Source: JAXLYX01 sp046351215 (lineage in GTDB: Bacteria > Myxococcota_A > Polyangia > Polyangiales > Houyiibacteriaceae). Taken from it: DNA of 64,000 bases. Below the pieces are notes generated by a model. The model searched no databases and was not told the DNA's origin. It was given only the letters and a program-made list of their open reading frames with translations. The position numbers and the translations under genes are program-made. Where the stretch lies: NCBI GenBank assembly GCA_046351215.1, contig JAXLYX010000007.1, positions 186,001 through 250,000 of the forward strand, given 5' to 3'. Below are positions 36,783 through 45,038 of the stretch, one piece after another. The first letter of the stretch is position 1. Each line of letters opens with the position of its first letter.

Positions 36783-37443
36783 TCGGGCCGAGCCCCGTAC
36801 GACCGTAGGGCGGCCAAGCGCCCACCGTCCCTCGCCGCCCGCGCGGTGGGCGACCTTGGTGGTGGCATTCGGGCTCCTCCCGCTCGGTCCCGCGTGTCGC
36901 CCCCCGCCGTCGACCCCGGACGACCTGGCGCAGGCGTCGACGAACGAGAACACCGCGCTCGGCCCGGGCGACGGCTTCGAAGTCGCCGTCTTCGGCGAGG
37001 CGGAGCTCTCGCACGCCTACCGCGTCGCCCGGGACGGGACCATCGACTTCCCGCTCGTCGGACGCATCGAGGTCGCAGGCCTCGAGCCCCCCGAGGTCGC
37101 CGACCGGATCGCGGCTCGCCTCCGGGACGAGCGCATCCTCGTGCGCCCGTACGTCTCGGTCACGGTGACCGAGTACGCGAGCAAGCGGATCACGGTGATG
37201 GGTGCGGTGTCCCAGGCAGGACAATTCCCGATCTCGCCGGGGCTCACCGTCGTCCAGGCGATCAGCCTCGCGGGCGGGTTCACAGCGCTCGCGGCCCGGA
37301 ACGACACCGTGCTCACGCGACAGAATGCCGACGGCCAGCCACGGCGCTTCCGCATTCCGGCCGACGAGATCAGCCGCGGCCGGGCCCAAGACGTACCCAT
37401 CCAGGCGGGCGACATCATCTTCGTCCCGGAGCGGGCATTCTGA
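36769..37443 (+). CDS. Short OPX polysaccharide export lipoprotein (Wza-like)
   Basis: A 224-residue protein. A long N-region, then WATLVVAFGLLPLGPAC with a lipobox ending at Cys43. The Poly_export (PES) domain follows: LGPGDGFEVAVFGE, RVARDGTIDFPLVGRIEVAGL, LRDERILVRPYVSVTVTEYASKRITVMGAVSQAGQF; then one SLBB domain with LTVVQAISLAGGFTALA and VQAGDIIFVPERA-type ending. There is no room for the extra domains and amphipathic outer-membrane helix of full-length Wza. GTG 36769 overlaps the barrel gene by 14 bp; it gives the only N-terminus with a proper charged n-region. Confidence 0.88.
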   Translation: MCSTDRAEPRTTVGRPSAHRPSPPARWATLVVAFGLLPLGPACRPPPSTPDDLAQASTNENTALGPGDGFEVAVFGEAELSHAYRVARDGTIDFPLVGRIEVAGLEPPEVADRIAARLRDERILVRPYVSVTVTEYASKRITVMGAVSQAGQFPISPGLTVVQAISLAGGFTALAARNDTVLTRQNADGQPRRFRIPADEISRGRAQDVPIQAGDIIFVPERAF

Positions 37444-37501
37444 TGGGCGCCACCTCCGCTCTGGCCCGCGCGCCGCGCGGACGCGCCACGGCGAGGCAGC
37501 C

Positions 37502-38929
37502 GTGAAGGGGGCCGCCGCCGGCGCCGCCCTCGCGCTCGTCGCGACCGCGTTCGTGACCCCGGCGGTCCGTCACCTGGCCTTCCGCATCGGCGCGGTGGAC
37601 CTGCCGGGCGCTCGACGCGTGCATCGACGTCCGGTCGCACGGCTCGGCGGGGTCGGCGTGCTGGTCGGCTTCTTCGTCGCGCTCGTCGTGCTCGGGTTCA
37701 CGCACAGCGCGGCCGCGCGCCTCTTCTTCGGCGAGCCGCTCCGCTTCGTCGGTCTCCTCGTCGGCGGTGCGCTGGTCTGCTTCCTCGGGGTGGCCGACGA
37801 CATCCGAGGCGTCCCTCCCTCGCAGAAGTTGCTGGTGCAGGCGATCGCCGCCTCCATCGGCTACGCGTGCGGCTTCCGGATCGAGGCGATCAGCCTCCCG
37901 TTCCTCGGCGTGGTGGAGCTGCACTTCCTGGCCGCGCCTGCGACCGTGCTCTGGTTCGTCGCGATCATGAATGCCTTGAACCTCATCGACGGGCTCGACG
38001 GGCTCGCCGGCGGGATCGCGTTCTTCGCCTGCGTCTCGAACCTGGTCGTCGCGTACCTGAACGAGAGCCCGATGGTCCTCGTGCTCGCGGGCACGCTCGC
38101 CGGCGCGATCCTCGGTTTCCTCCTCTACAACTTCAATCCCGCGAGCATCTTCCTCGGCGACTCGGGAAGCCTCTTCCTCGGTTTCACCCTCGCGGCGATG
38201 TCGCTCCTCGGCTCGACGATCAAGAGCTCGACGGCGGTGTCGATCCTCGTCCCGATCATCGCGCTCGGCGTGCCGATCACCGACACGCTGCTCGCGATGG
38301 TCCGCCGCGTCCTCGCGAAACGACCGATCTTCTCGGCGGATCGCGAGCACATCCACCATCGCCTCCTCGACCTCGGCATCGGTCATCGCAGCGCGGTGCT
38401 CGTGCTCTATGCGATGACGATCGTGCTCACGGTGAGCGCGATCGCCTTCGCCATCGGATCGGGCTGGGAGGTCGGCGGAGCCCTCGTGCTCGTCGCCGTG
38501 GTCCTCTTCGGGATGGTCCGGACCTCGGGTCGCTTCGCGGCGGCCGGCGTCCACGGCTCCGCGGCCGCCCATCTCGACGCCGGCGCTGCCCAGGCCATCC
38601 GGGTCGCGGCGGTCGACGCCGTCCAGGCGATCGGCTCCGCCACCTCCGACGCCGAGATCGCGTCGGTGCTCTCTCGGTTCGCGGGAGCGACGATCGTTCG
38701 CGCGGCGGTCGTGGAGAGCCGCGAGGTCGCCCTCGAGCGCGTGAGCCAACCGGACGACATCGACTGGAACTGGCTGGCGTTCGATCTCGGTGGCCCCGAC
38801 TCACCCCGATGCGTTCGCTTCGAGCTCCCGCACGAGGTCTCTCCCGACTGGGCCGACGTGCGGCTGCCGCTGCAGCTCCTGGCGCTGGCCATCGAGCGGA
38901 AGCTGGCCTCGCTCGCCGAGAATCCCTGA
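37502..38929 (+). CDS. Polyprenyl-phosphate sugar-1-phosphate transferase (WecA/TagO family) with C-terminal extension
   Basis: A 475-residue membrane enzyme that should start repeat-unit synthesis on undecaprenyl phosphate. Ten or so membrane segments cover residues 1 to about 330. Family motifs: DLPGARRVHRRPVARLGG, LVCFLGVADDIRG with catalytic Asp residues, MNALNLIDGLDGLAGG, FLGDSGSLFLGF and the His motif HIHHRLLDLG. About 130 C-terminal residues form a soluble domain not found in WecA, with unknown role. GTG 37502 starts it; the 58-bp gap after the OPX gene has only a 20-codon frame. Coupled to the amidotransferase by TGATG. Confidence 0.87.
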   Translation: MKGAAAGAALALVATAFVTPAVRHLAFRIGAVDLPGARRVHRRPVARLGGVGVLVGFFVALVVLGFTHSAAARLFFGEPLRFVGLLVGGALVCFLGVADDIRGVPPSQKLLVQAIAASIGYACGFRIEAISLPFLGVVELHFLAAPATVLWFVAIMNALNLIDGLDGLAGGIAFFACVSNLVVAYLNESPMVLVLAGTLAGAILGFLLYNFNPASIFLGDSGSLFLGFTLAAMSLLGSTIKSSTAVSILVPIIALGVPITDTLLAMVRRVLAKRPIFSADREHIHHRLLDLGIGHRSAVLVLYAMTIVLTVSAIAFAIGSGWEVGGALVLVAVVLFGMVRTSGRFAAAGVHGSAAAHLDAGAAQAIRVAAVDAVQAIGSATSDAEIASVLSRFAGATIVRAAVVESREVALERVSQPDDIDWNWLAFDLGGPDSPRCVRFELPHEVSPDWADVRLPLQLLALAIERKLASLAENP

Positions 38930-40875
38930 TGTGCGGAATCGCCGGGATCCTGCGGACGAACGGGCGGGCGCTCCCCGACCTCGCCCGCGACGTCGAGGCC
39001 ATGACGGACGCCCTCGTCCACCGCGGGCCCGACGGTCGGGGCGTGTTCGTGGACGTCGAAGCGGGCGTGGCGCTCGGCCATCGACGCCTCGCGATCGTCG
39101 ATCTCAGCCCGACGGGTCGCCAGCCGATGGAATCGGCCGATGGTCGGTGGATCCTCGTCTTCAACGGCGAGATCTACAACTACCGCGCGCTCCGACGCGA
39201 GCTCGAGGGGGAGGGCGCGGTCTTCCGGGGACCTTCCGACACCGAGGTCCTGCTCGAATGCTGCGCCCGGTGGGGCGTCGGTCGGACGCTGCGCCGCCTC
39301 GACGGGATGTTCGCCTTCGCCGCGTACGACCGCCGCGAACGCGAGCTCGTGCTGGCGCGCGACCACGTCGGCATCAAGCCGCTCTACGTCGCGCGCGCCG
39401 ACGGAGCCTTCCTCTTCGGCTCCGAGCTGAAGGCCCTCTTCGCGTGCTCGTGGTTCTCTCCGAGCCTCGATCCGGAGGCGGTGGGGAGCTTCCTCCGCTT
39501 CGGCTACGTGCCCGCGCCACGCTCGATCCTGCGCGAGGTGGAGAAGCTGCTCCCCGGAACCTTCCTCACGATCGACGCCCGCGGGACGAGGCGTTCGGAG
39601 ACCTACTACTCCCTGCGCGACGTCGCGCGCCGTGGCGTCGATGCTCGGCAGGGAGGGGGGCTCGCCGAGGCGGCGGACGAGCTCGATCGGCTCCTGCGGG
39701 GCTCGGTGGGGCGACAGATGGTCGCCGACGTACCGCTCGGCGCCTTCCTGTCCGGCGGCATCGATTCTTCGACCGTCGTCGCGCTCATGCAGGCGCAGTC
39801 GAGCCGCCCCGTCCGCACGTTCACGATCGGCTTCGCGGATCGCGAATTCGACGAAGCCGACCACGCACGTGCCATCGCGAAGCATCTCGGGACGGACCAC
39901 ACGGAGCTGCGGCTCGAGCCGGAGGCCGCGCTCGCGGTCGTTCCGGAGCTCGCGACGATCTACGACGAGCCCTTCGCCGACTCGTCGCAGATCCCGACGC
40001 TGCTGGTCTCGCGCATGGCCCGCCAGCACGTGACGGTGGCGCTCTCGGGCGACGGAGGCGACGAGCTCTTCGCCGGCTACACGCGCCACTTCCGTGGGCG
40101 TCTCCTCGCCCCGGTGCTCGAGCACGTCCCGAAGGGCGCACGGACGGTCGTGGCGCGGGCCCTCGCGCGGATCCCCGATCGGGCCTATCTCGAGGCGCTC
40201 CGGCTCCTGCCCCCCGCGGCGCGGCCCAAGCACCTCGTCGAGCGCGTGCACAAGGTCGAGCAGGCGCTCGCGAGCCGGGACACTCGCGACCTCTACCGCT
40301 CCATCGTGGCGGCCTGGTCGGACCCGCGGGCGATCCTCCGTAGGGGCCACGATCCCCTCGACGTGCCGCGCGTCGACGACCTCGACCGCGAGCTGCCTTC
40401 GTACCTCGAGCGGATGCAGTTCCTCGATTCCAGCGTCTACCTGCCGGACGACATCCTGTGCAAGGTCGACCGCGCCACGATGGCGGCGAGCCTCGAATCC
40501 CGCGTCCCGATCCTCGCCCCCGACGTGATCGCCTTCGCCTGGACGCTCCCGCGAGAGGCCAAGGTCTCGGGCGGCCGCGGCAAGCGGGTGCTCCGCCAGG
40601 TCCTCGGCCGCTATGTACCGGTGGAGCTCTTCGAGCGCCCGAAGATGGGCTTCGCCATCCCGGTCGGAGCGTGGCTGCGTGGACCGCTGCGCGAATGGGC
40701 CGAGAGCCTGGTCGCGAGGGAACGTCTCGAATCTCAGGGCCTCTTCGACGCCGAGGCCGTCCGAGCCGTCTTCGACGCCCACGTGCGGGGCGACGCGGAA
40801 CGCACGACGGCGCTCTGGGCGGTCCTGATGCTCGAAGCCTGGATCGACCGTTGGGGAGGGCGCGTTCGAGTCTGA
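38929..40875 (+). CDS. asnB: Glutamine-dependent asparagine synthase-like amidotransferase
   Basis: A 648-residue class II amidotransferase. The Ntn glutaminase domain begins MCGIAGIL with catalytic Cys2, and carries HRGPDGRG and LVFNGEIYNY. The synthetase domain has the ATP pyrophosphatase P-loop LSGGIDSS (near residue 280), and VALSGDGGDELFAGY. YLPDDILCKVDRATMAASLESRVP matches AsnB. In polysaccharide operons such enzymes are thought to amidate sugars or act on an intermediate rather than make free asparagine. ATG 38929 is fixed by Cys2. The next gene lies 14 bp downstream behind a TAGAGT box. Confidence 0.9.
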   Translation: MCGIAGILRTNGRALPDLARDVEAMTDALVHRGPDGRGVFVDVEAGVALGHRRLAIVDLSPTGRQPMESADGRWILVFNGEIYNYRALRRELEGEGAVFRGPSDTEVLLECCARWGVGRTLRRLDGMFAFAAYDRRERELVLARDHVGIKPLYVARADGAFLFGSELKALFACSWFSPSLDPEAVGSFLRFGYVPAPRSILREVEKLLPGTFLTIDARGTRRSETYYSLRDVARRGVDARQGGGLAEAADELDRLLRGSVGRQMVADVPLGAFLSGGIDSSTVVALMQAQSSRPVRTFTIGFADREFDEADHARAIAKHLGTDHTELRLEPEAALAVVPELATIYDEPFADSSQIPTLLVSRMARQHVTVALSGDGGDELFAGYTRHFRGRLLAPVLEHVPKGARTVVARALARIPDRAYLEALRLLPPAARPKHLVERVHKVEQALASRDTRDLYRSIVAAWSDPRAILRRGHDPLDVPRVDDLDRELPSYLERMQFLDSSVYLPDDILCKVDRATMAASLESRVPILAPDVIAFAWTLPREAKVSGGRGKRVLRQVLGRYVPVELFERPKMGFAIPVGAWLRGPLREWAESLVARERLESQGLFDAEAVRAVFDAHVRGDAERTTALWAVLMLEAWIDRWGGRVRV

Positions 40876-40889
40876 TAGAGTCCCGGCCG

Positions 40890-41807
40890 ATGCTCGGCAT
40901 GGTGCTCGCCGCGGGTCTCGGAACCCGCCTCCGGCCTCTGACGCACGCGCTCCCGAAGCCGGCCGTGCCGGTGGGGAACCGCCCGCTCTGTCTCTTCGCG
41001 ATCGAGCATCTCGTGCGTCACGGAGCCTCCGCGGTCCGGTTGAACGCGCACTACCTCGCCGATCGCCTCGTCGCCGAGGTCGAGAGCGAAGCACCGTCCG
41101 GTGTCGATCTCGCCTTCTCCGTCGAGACCACGCTGCTCGGCACGGGCGGAGGCCTGCGAAAGGCCCTGGCCGGCATGACCGACGAGCTCGTCGTCGTGAT
41201 GAACGGCGACATCCTCTTCGCGCCCGATCTCGCCTCCGCGATCGCCTCCCACCGCCGCTCCGGCGCGCTCGCCACCCTGGTGGTGCGCCACCACCCGGAC
41301 CCGCACGCGCTCGGAGCCGTGGAGGTCGACGGCGAGGGCAGGGTGGTCCGGATCGCGGGCGCACCCGGCGAGCCACGCACGTCCACGACCCCCTACGTGT
41401 TCACCGGCGTCCACGTGCTCTCTCCCGCCGTCCTCGCGCTGCTGCCCGAGGAGGGCTGCGTCGTCCGCCAGGCCTATCAGCCGATGCTCTCGCGCGGCCT
41501 GCCGATCGCGGCGCACGTCGACGACTCGCCGTGGCTGGATCTCGGGACCCTGCGCACGTACCTCGACGCGAACCTCGGCCTCGCCGACGGCCGCCTCACG
41601 GCCTCCGGAATCGTCCCGACGGCTTCCGGGCTCGTGCACCCGAGCGCGGACGTCCGGGGTCGGCTCTCGCGCTGCGTCGTCGGCCGTGGCGCCGTCGTCC
41701 CGAAGGGCGTCGAGCTCGAGGACGTCGTCGTATGGCACGACGCCGTCGTCCGGGACTCCCTCCGTTCGGCCGTCGTCACGAGGGACGGCGTGGTCCCGAT
41801 TCCATGA
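40890..41807 (+). CDS. Sugar-1-phosphate nucleotidyltransferase with hexapeptide tail
   Basis: A 305-residue NDP-sugar pyrophosphorylase: MVLAAGLGTRLRPLTHALPKPAVPV at the N-terminus is the nucleotide-binding signature, MNGDILF holds the metal-binding Asp, and STTPYVFTGVHVLSP is typical of mannose-1-phosphate guanylyltransferase/heptose nucleotidyltransferase types. From about residue 245 hexapeptide-like repeats start (VHPSADVRGRLSRCVVGRGAVV). It probably makes an activated sugar for the polymer; the sugar cannot be told. ATG 40890 follows a TAGAGT box by 8 nt. Its stop overlaps the next start by ATGA. Confidence 0.86.
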   Translation: MLGMVLAAGLGTRLRPLTHALPKPAVPVGNRPLCLFAIEHLVRHGASAVRLNAHYLADRLVAEVESEAPSGVDLAFSVETTLLGTGGGLRKALAGMTDELVVVMNGDILFAPDLASAIASHRRSGALATLVVRHHPDPHALGAVEVDGEGRVVRIAGAPGEPRTSTTPYVFTGVHVLSPAVLALLPEEGCVVRQAYQPMLSRGLPIAAHVDDSPWLDLGTLRTYLDANLGLADGRLTASGIVPTASGLVHPSADVRGRLSRCVVGRGAVVPKGVELEDVVVWHDAVVRDSLRSAVVTRDGVVPIP

Positions 41808-42643
41808 TCGTCGACGATCGGATCGCCGATCTCGTCCGTCGGACCACGGCCCGCACGCTCGTGCACGACGTCGCGACGATTCTCTCGAGAGAGGGCATTC
41901 CGGTCATGCCCCTCAAGGGGGCGCTGCTCGCGGAGACGGTCTATCGGAGCGGCCCGTTCCGGGCGTTCACCGACGTCGATCTCCTCGTCCCCGAGGAAGA
42001 CTTCGAGCGGGCCGTCGAGGCGCTCGAGCGAGGCGCGTTCGTGGTGGCCGAGCGAGCCTTGTCCGCGGACGCGTCGTCGGTGCTGGTTCCGCCGGGGCTC
42101 GGAGTGACGATCGACCTCCATCGCCGCCTCTTCGGTCGGGGGCTCTTCGCGCTGCCGACGTGGGCGCTCTTCGCGCGCGGCACCCGCGACCGTTCGCTCT
42201 TCGGCGTCGAAGTGATCGTGCCGGATCCACGCGATCAGCTCGCTCACGCCATCGGGCATTACGTGAAGTCGCGCCCGACGCCCGCGGCCGAGACGCTCGC
42301 GCTCGATCTCTCGCTCGTCGCGGAGACGCACGGAGTGCGCCCCGACGTCCTGGCTCGGCATCTCGTCAGCCACGGCCTCGGACGCGCGGCGCGCCTGGCG
42401 CTCCCCATCGCCGCGGAGGCGCGCCCGGACCGCGGCGCCTTCGCACGGGCCGTGCTCGGAGGCCTGCCACCCGATCCCGTCGGCGATCGCCTCGCCCGCC
42501 TCGTGCGCGACCGGCTCCTCGAGGGCGATCCGGGATCCTTGAAGAGCCTCGTGGGTCAGCACGCGCTCGATCGCACGCTACCGCATGCGCTCGTCTCCGC
42601 CGCCCTCCACGCCGAGGACACGCTCCGGCGCAGGTGGGTCTAG
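41804..42643 (+). CDS. Uncharacterised nucleotidyltransferase family (NTP_transf_5-like)
   Basis: A 279-residue protein. Residues about 28-60 show GIPVMPLKGALLAETVY and FTDVDLLVPEEDFERAV, the core of the NTP_transf_5 group whose Asp pair binds metal. The rest is helical. Genes of this family occur in capsule and exopolysaccharide loci, with unknown substrate. ATG 41804 overlaps the sugar nucleotidyltransferase stop, so it is the last gene of the operon that starts at 35182. A GAAA-loop hairpin follows directly. Confidence 0.8.
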   Translation: MIVDDRIADLVRRTTARTLVHDVATILSREGIPVMPLKGALLAETVYRSGPFRAFTDVDLLVPEEDFERAVEALERGAFVVAERALSADASSVLVPPGLGVTIDLHRRLFGRGLFALPTWALFARGTRDRSLFGVEVIVPDPRDQLAHAIGHYVKSRPTPAAETLALDLSLVAETHGVRPDVLARHLVSHGLGRAARLALPIAAEARPDRGAFARAVLGGLPPDPVGDRLARLVRDRLLEGDPGSLKSLVGQHALDRTLPHALVSAALHAEDTLRRRWV

Positions 42644-42647
42644 CGAC

Positions 42648-42661
42648 GAGGCGAAAGCCTC
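42648..42661. terminator. GNRA-tetraloop hairpin between convergent genes
   Basis: GAGGC (42648-42652), GAAA loop, GCCTC (42657-42661). It lies 5 bp after the polysaccharide operon and overlaps the stop codon of the convergent phosphatase gene (42660-42662). The 5-bp stem is short but the GAAA loop is very stable. No T-tract. Confidence 0.45.
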
Positions 42662-43439
42662 AGCCGACGCCCATCACCTTCGCCAGGACGACGGTGATGT
42701 TGTCCGGTCCGCCGTTCGAATTCGCCTTCTCGACGAGCTTCGTGGCGGCCGTCTTGAGGTCCGGATGACCGCGGAGGATCTCCTCCATCTCGGCGTCGGA
42801 CGCGGGACCGCAGAGACCGTCGCTGCAGAGCAGGTAGATGTCACCCGGCTGCGGACGATCGAGCTGCGTGTCGACCTTCACGGTCTCCTTCATGCCGAGC
42901 GCGCGAACGATCACGTTCTTGTGGGGGAAGTTCGCGATCTCCTCGGGCGTGAGGCGCTTCATCTTGATGTAGTCGTTGAGCAGCGAATGGTCCTCGGTGA
43001 GCTGCTCGAGCTTGCCGTTGCGCATCCGGTAGACGCGCGAGTCGCCCACGTGCGCGATGAGCACCCCCTCGTCGATCACGAGGATGCCGACCACGGTGGT
43101 GCCCATGCCGCGGAGCTTCGCGTCCCGCTGGGCGGCCTCGAAGATCCTCAGGTTCGCGAGCTTGATGCTCGTGATCAGGCGGTTCTCCTCGTAGCCACGC
43201 GACTTGTCCATCTTGTACGGCCAAGTCATCTCCGGATCGTTGCTGGTCGATCGGAAGAACTCGCGGAGCGTGTCGATGGCCATCTGGCTGGCGACTTCGC
43301 CGGAAGCGTGGCCACCCATGCCGTCGGCGACGACGTACAGATGGTCCTCGTCGAGGACCACGTAGTTGTCCTCGTTGTGGGTTCGCTTCATGCCCACGTT
43401 GGTCTCGCCCGTAGCGAGCACGCGCGCCCTGGATGCCAT
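42660..43439 (-). CDS. PP2C-type Ser/Thr protein phosphatase
   Basis: A 259-residue cytosolic phosphatase of the Stp1/PrpC type. Metal and catalytic motifs are complete: THNEDNY near residue 22, VVADGMGGHASGEVAS, GTTVVGI, IAHVGDSRVYRM, LLCSDGLCG, and NGGPDNITVVL at the end. It should dephosphorylate targets of Hanks-type kinases such as the one at 45039. An insert of about 20 residues (FRSTSNDPEMTWPYK) follows the second motif. ATG 43439 has GGAGG 11 nt upstream; TTG 43448 is too close to that site. It has a probable promoter at 43470-43499. Confidence 0.92.
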   Translation of the reverse strand: MASRARVLATGETNVGMKRTHNEDNYVVLDEDHLYVVADGMGGHASGEVASQMAIDTLREFFRSTSNDPEMTWPYKMDKSRGYEENRLITSIKLANLRIFEAAQRDAKLRGMGTTVVGILVIDEGVLIAHVGDSRVYRMRNGKLEQLTEDHSLLNDYIKMKRLTPEEIANFPHKNVIVRALGMKETVKVDTQLDRPQPGDIYLLCSDGLCGPASDAEMEEILRGHPDLKTAATKLVEKANSNGGPDNITVVLAKVMGVG

Positions 43440-43469
43440 CGAGTGCAATGCCTCCGATTCGAGAGGCAG

Positions 43470-43499
43470 AGCGTACCGATCCGGGAGGCGCGAAGTCAA
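43470..43499 (-). promoter_or_regulatory. Probable promoter of the PP2C gene
   Basis: Minus strand TTGACT (43494-43499), 18 bp, TACGCT (43470-43475). Leader of about 25-30 nt that includes the GGAGG site. Confidence 0.5.
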
Positions 43500-43520
43500 A
43501 CGCGGAGAGATCCCCGCCTC

Positions 43521-43549
43521 TTGCGGTAGGCCCTGCCTACGTGTATGCG
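43521..43549 (+). promoter_or_regulatory. Probable leaderless promoter of the uracil-DNA glycosylase gene
   Basis: TTGCGG (43521-43526), 17 bp, TATGCG (43544-43549), then 6 nt to GTG 43556. Divergent from the PP2C promoter, with 21 bp between the two -35 boxes. Confidence 0.42.
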
Positions 43550-43555
43550 GTCCGT

Positions 43556-44425
43556 GTGTCCGACGATCCCCGACGCGAGCTCGCCGACCTGGCTGCGATG
43601 GCCCGCGAATGGCTGGTCTGGGAGGACGAGCTCGGGGGCCACGGCTTCCGCGTCCTCGAAGCCGCCCGGGAGGGGCGTTCGACGAGCCCTGGCACGATCC
43701 GGGCGGAGTCTCGCATCGACGCCTCCTCCGCCGTGGGCCCGCCCGAGAGGCCCCGGGACGTCGCGTCGCCTCCCCCCGGCGAGCCCTTGGCCGCCCAGGC
43801 GTCCCCGCCGGCGTTCGTCCCCGCGGTCGATCGCGGTGGTCCGGCTCGCGACGAGACGAGCCTCCGGGCATCGCTCACCGTGATCGCGGAGCGGGCGGCC
43901 GCCTGCCAGGGCTGCAGGCTGCACGAAACGCGCACGAACAGCGTGTTCGCGCGGGGCAATCCGCTCGCGGACGTCGCTTTCGTCGGCGAGGGCCCCGGGT
44001 TCCACGAGGATCAGCAGGGCGTCCCGTTCGTGGGTCCCGCCGGGCAGCTCCTGGACCGGATGATCGCCGCCATGGGCTACCACCCCGACGACGTCTACGT
44101 CTGCAACGTCGTGAAGTGCCGACCGCCCGACAACCGGACTCCGCTTCCGGACGAAGCGCTCGCGTGCAGCCCGTTCCTGGCCGAGCAGCTCCGCCTGGTC
44201 GCCCCGAAGGCGATCGTCGCCCTGGGGCGATGCGCCGCCGAGAACCTCGGCGTCATGCCCGAGGGCGGCAAGGGCTGGCGCGGAAGCTGGGGGAAGTGGA
44301 ATGGTATCCCGGTGATGCCGACGTATCACCCGGCATTCCTGCTCCGCAGCCCGCAATTCAAGCGTCAGGTCTGGGACGATCTGCAGCGCGTCATGGCCCA
44401 CCTCGGCCGTCCCTCGCGCGGCTGA
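43556..44425 (+). CDS. Family 4 uracil-DNA glycosylase
   Basis: A 289-residue enzyme that removes uracil from DNA. After about 115 residues of Pro/Ala-rich, probably disordered extension, the UDG fold begins with the first iron-sulfur cysteines in CQGCRLHETR. The active-site block GEGPGFHEDQQGVPFVGPAGQLLD matches family 4 (usually GEAPGxxED). YVCNVVKCRPPDNRTP and the later ALACSPF supply further cysteines; the C-terminal motif is TYHPAFLLR with catalytic His. GTG 43556 is chosen from the promoter geometry; GTG 43541 adds five residues. The N-terminal extension is unusually long. Confidence 0.9.
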   Translation: MSDDPRRELADLAAMAREWLVWEDELGGHGFRVLEAAREGRSTSPGTIRAESRIDASSAVGPPERPRDVASPPPGEPLAAQASPPAFVPAVDRGGPARDETSLRASLTVIAERAAACQGCRLHETRTNSVFARGNPLADVAFVGEGPGFHEDQQGVPFVGPAGQLLDRMIAAMGYHPDDVYVCNVVKCRPPDNRTPLPDEALACSPFLAEQLRLVAPKAIVALGRCAAENLGVMPEGGKGWRGSWGKWNGIPVMPTYHPAFLLRSPQFKRQVWDDLQRVMAHLGRPSRG

Positions 44426-44499
44426 CGCGCTTGCCCCCGACGCTCGCCCGAGCGAGCGGCCCCTTTCTCGGACCTGTGACGGTGACTACCTTGCTCTCG

Positions 44500-45027
44500 A
44501 TGTTGGCGCCCGACGAAGACGACTTCCTGCCCGAACTGCCCCCGTTGCTCGACGACGGCGAGTCGAGCACGGACGTGGAGGCGGACGAGGTGGGCTTCGA
44601 CGACGAGGCGCGCGGCTCGGCGTGGGACGACGATTCGGTCCTCGACGGCCTCGCGGAGGAGAGCCTCGACGATCTCCCGGACGAGGACGATTCCTGGCTC
44701 GACGACTCCACCGCCGAGCTCGACGACGAGCCGGAGGCGGCCGAGGAAGCCGAGTACGGCTTCCTCGACGACGCGCCGGTCTCGGATCTCGACCTCGGGG
44801 ACCTGTCGGACGGCGAGACCGAGAGCGGAATCGTGGGTGATTCCGGCGAAGAGGGAACGGACGAGCCCCTCGGTCCCGGCTCCGACGACGACGACGACGA
44901 CGCCTCCCACCTGCCGGCCCTCAAGGAGACCGACGAGGAAGACGAGGAGCCGGCGGACGACGACGACGACCTCCTCCCGGGGACGACGGACGAGCCGCCA
45001 GCCTCGCGACGGCACGATCGCGGCTGA
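44500..45027 (+). CDS. Hyperacidic low-complexity protein
   Basis: About 175 residues, of which I count 71 Asp/Glu (about 40%) and only five Lys/Arg. Repeats such as ESLDDLPDEDDSWLDD and DLDLGDLSDGE and runs of five or six Asp are present. No signal peptide, membrane segment or known domain is seen. ATG 44500 gives MLAPDEDDFL; GTG 44476, GTG 44482 and TTG 44491 are possible earlier starts. The gene lies 74 bp after the uracil-DNA glycosylase and converges on the kinase, 11 bp away. A protein of such charge could mimic DNA or bind cations or basic proteins. Function unknown. Confidence 0.65.
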   Translation: MLAPDEDDFLPELPPLLDDGESSTDVEADEVGFDDEARGSAWDDDSVLDGLAEESLDDLPDEDDSWLDDSTAELDDEPEAAEEAEYGFLDDAPVSDLDLGDLSDGETESGIVGDSGEEGTDEPLGPGSDDDDDDASHLPALKETDEEDEEPADDDDDLLPGTTDEPPASRRHDRG

Positions 45028-45038
45028 GCCCTGGGGCG

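Noticed and set aside
37443..37505. Possible 20-codon gene between the OPX and transferase genes
   Set aside because: ATG overlaps the OPX stop but the product is Arg/Ala-rich with no feature; more likely a spacer.
38407..41376. Open frame of 989 codons on the minus strand opposite the amidotransferase
   Set aside because: Shadow of three genes with full catalytic motifs on the plus strand.
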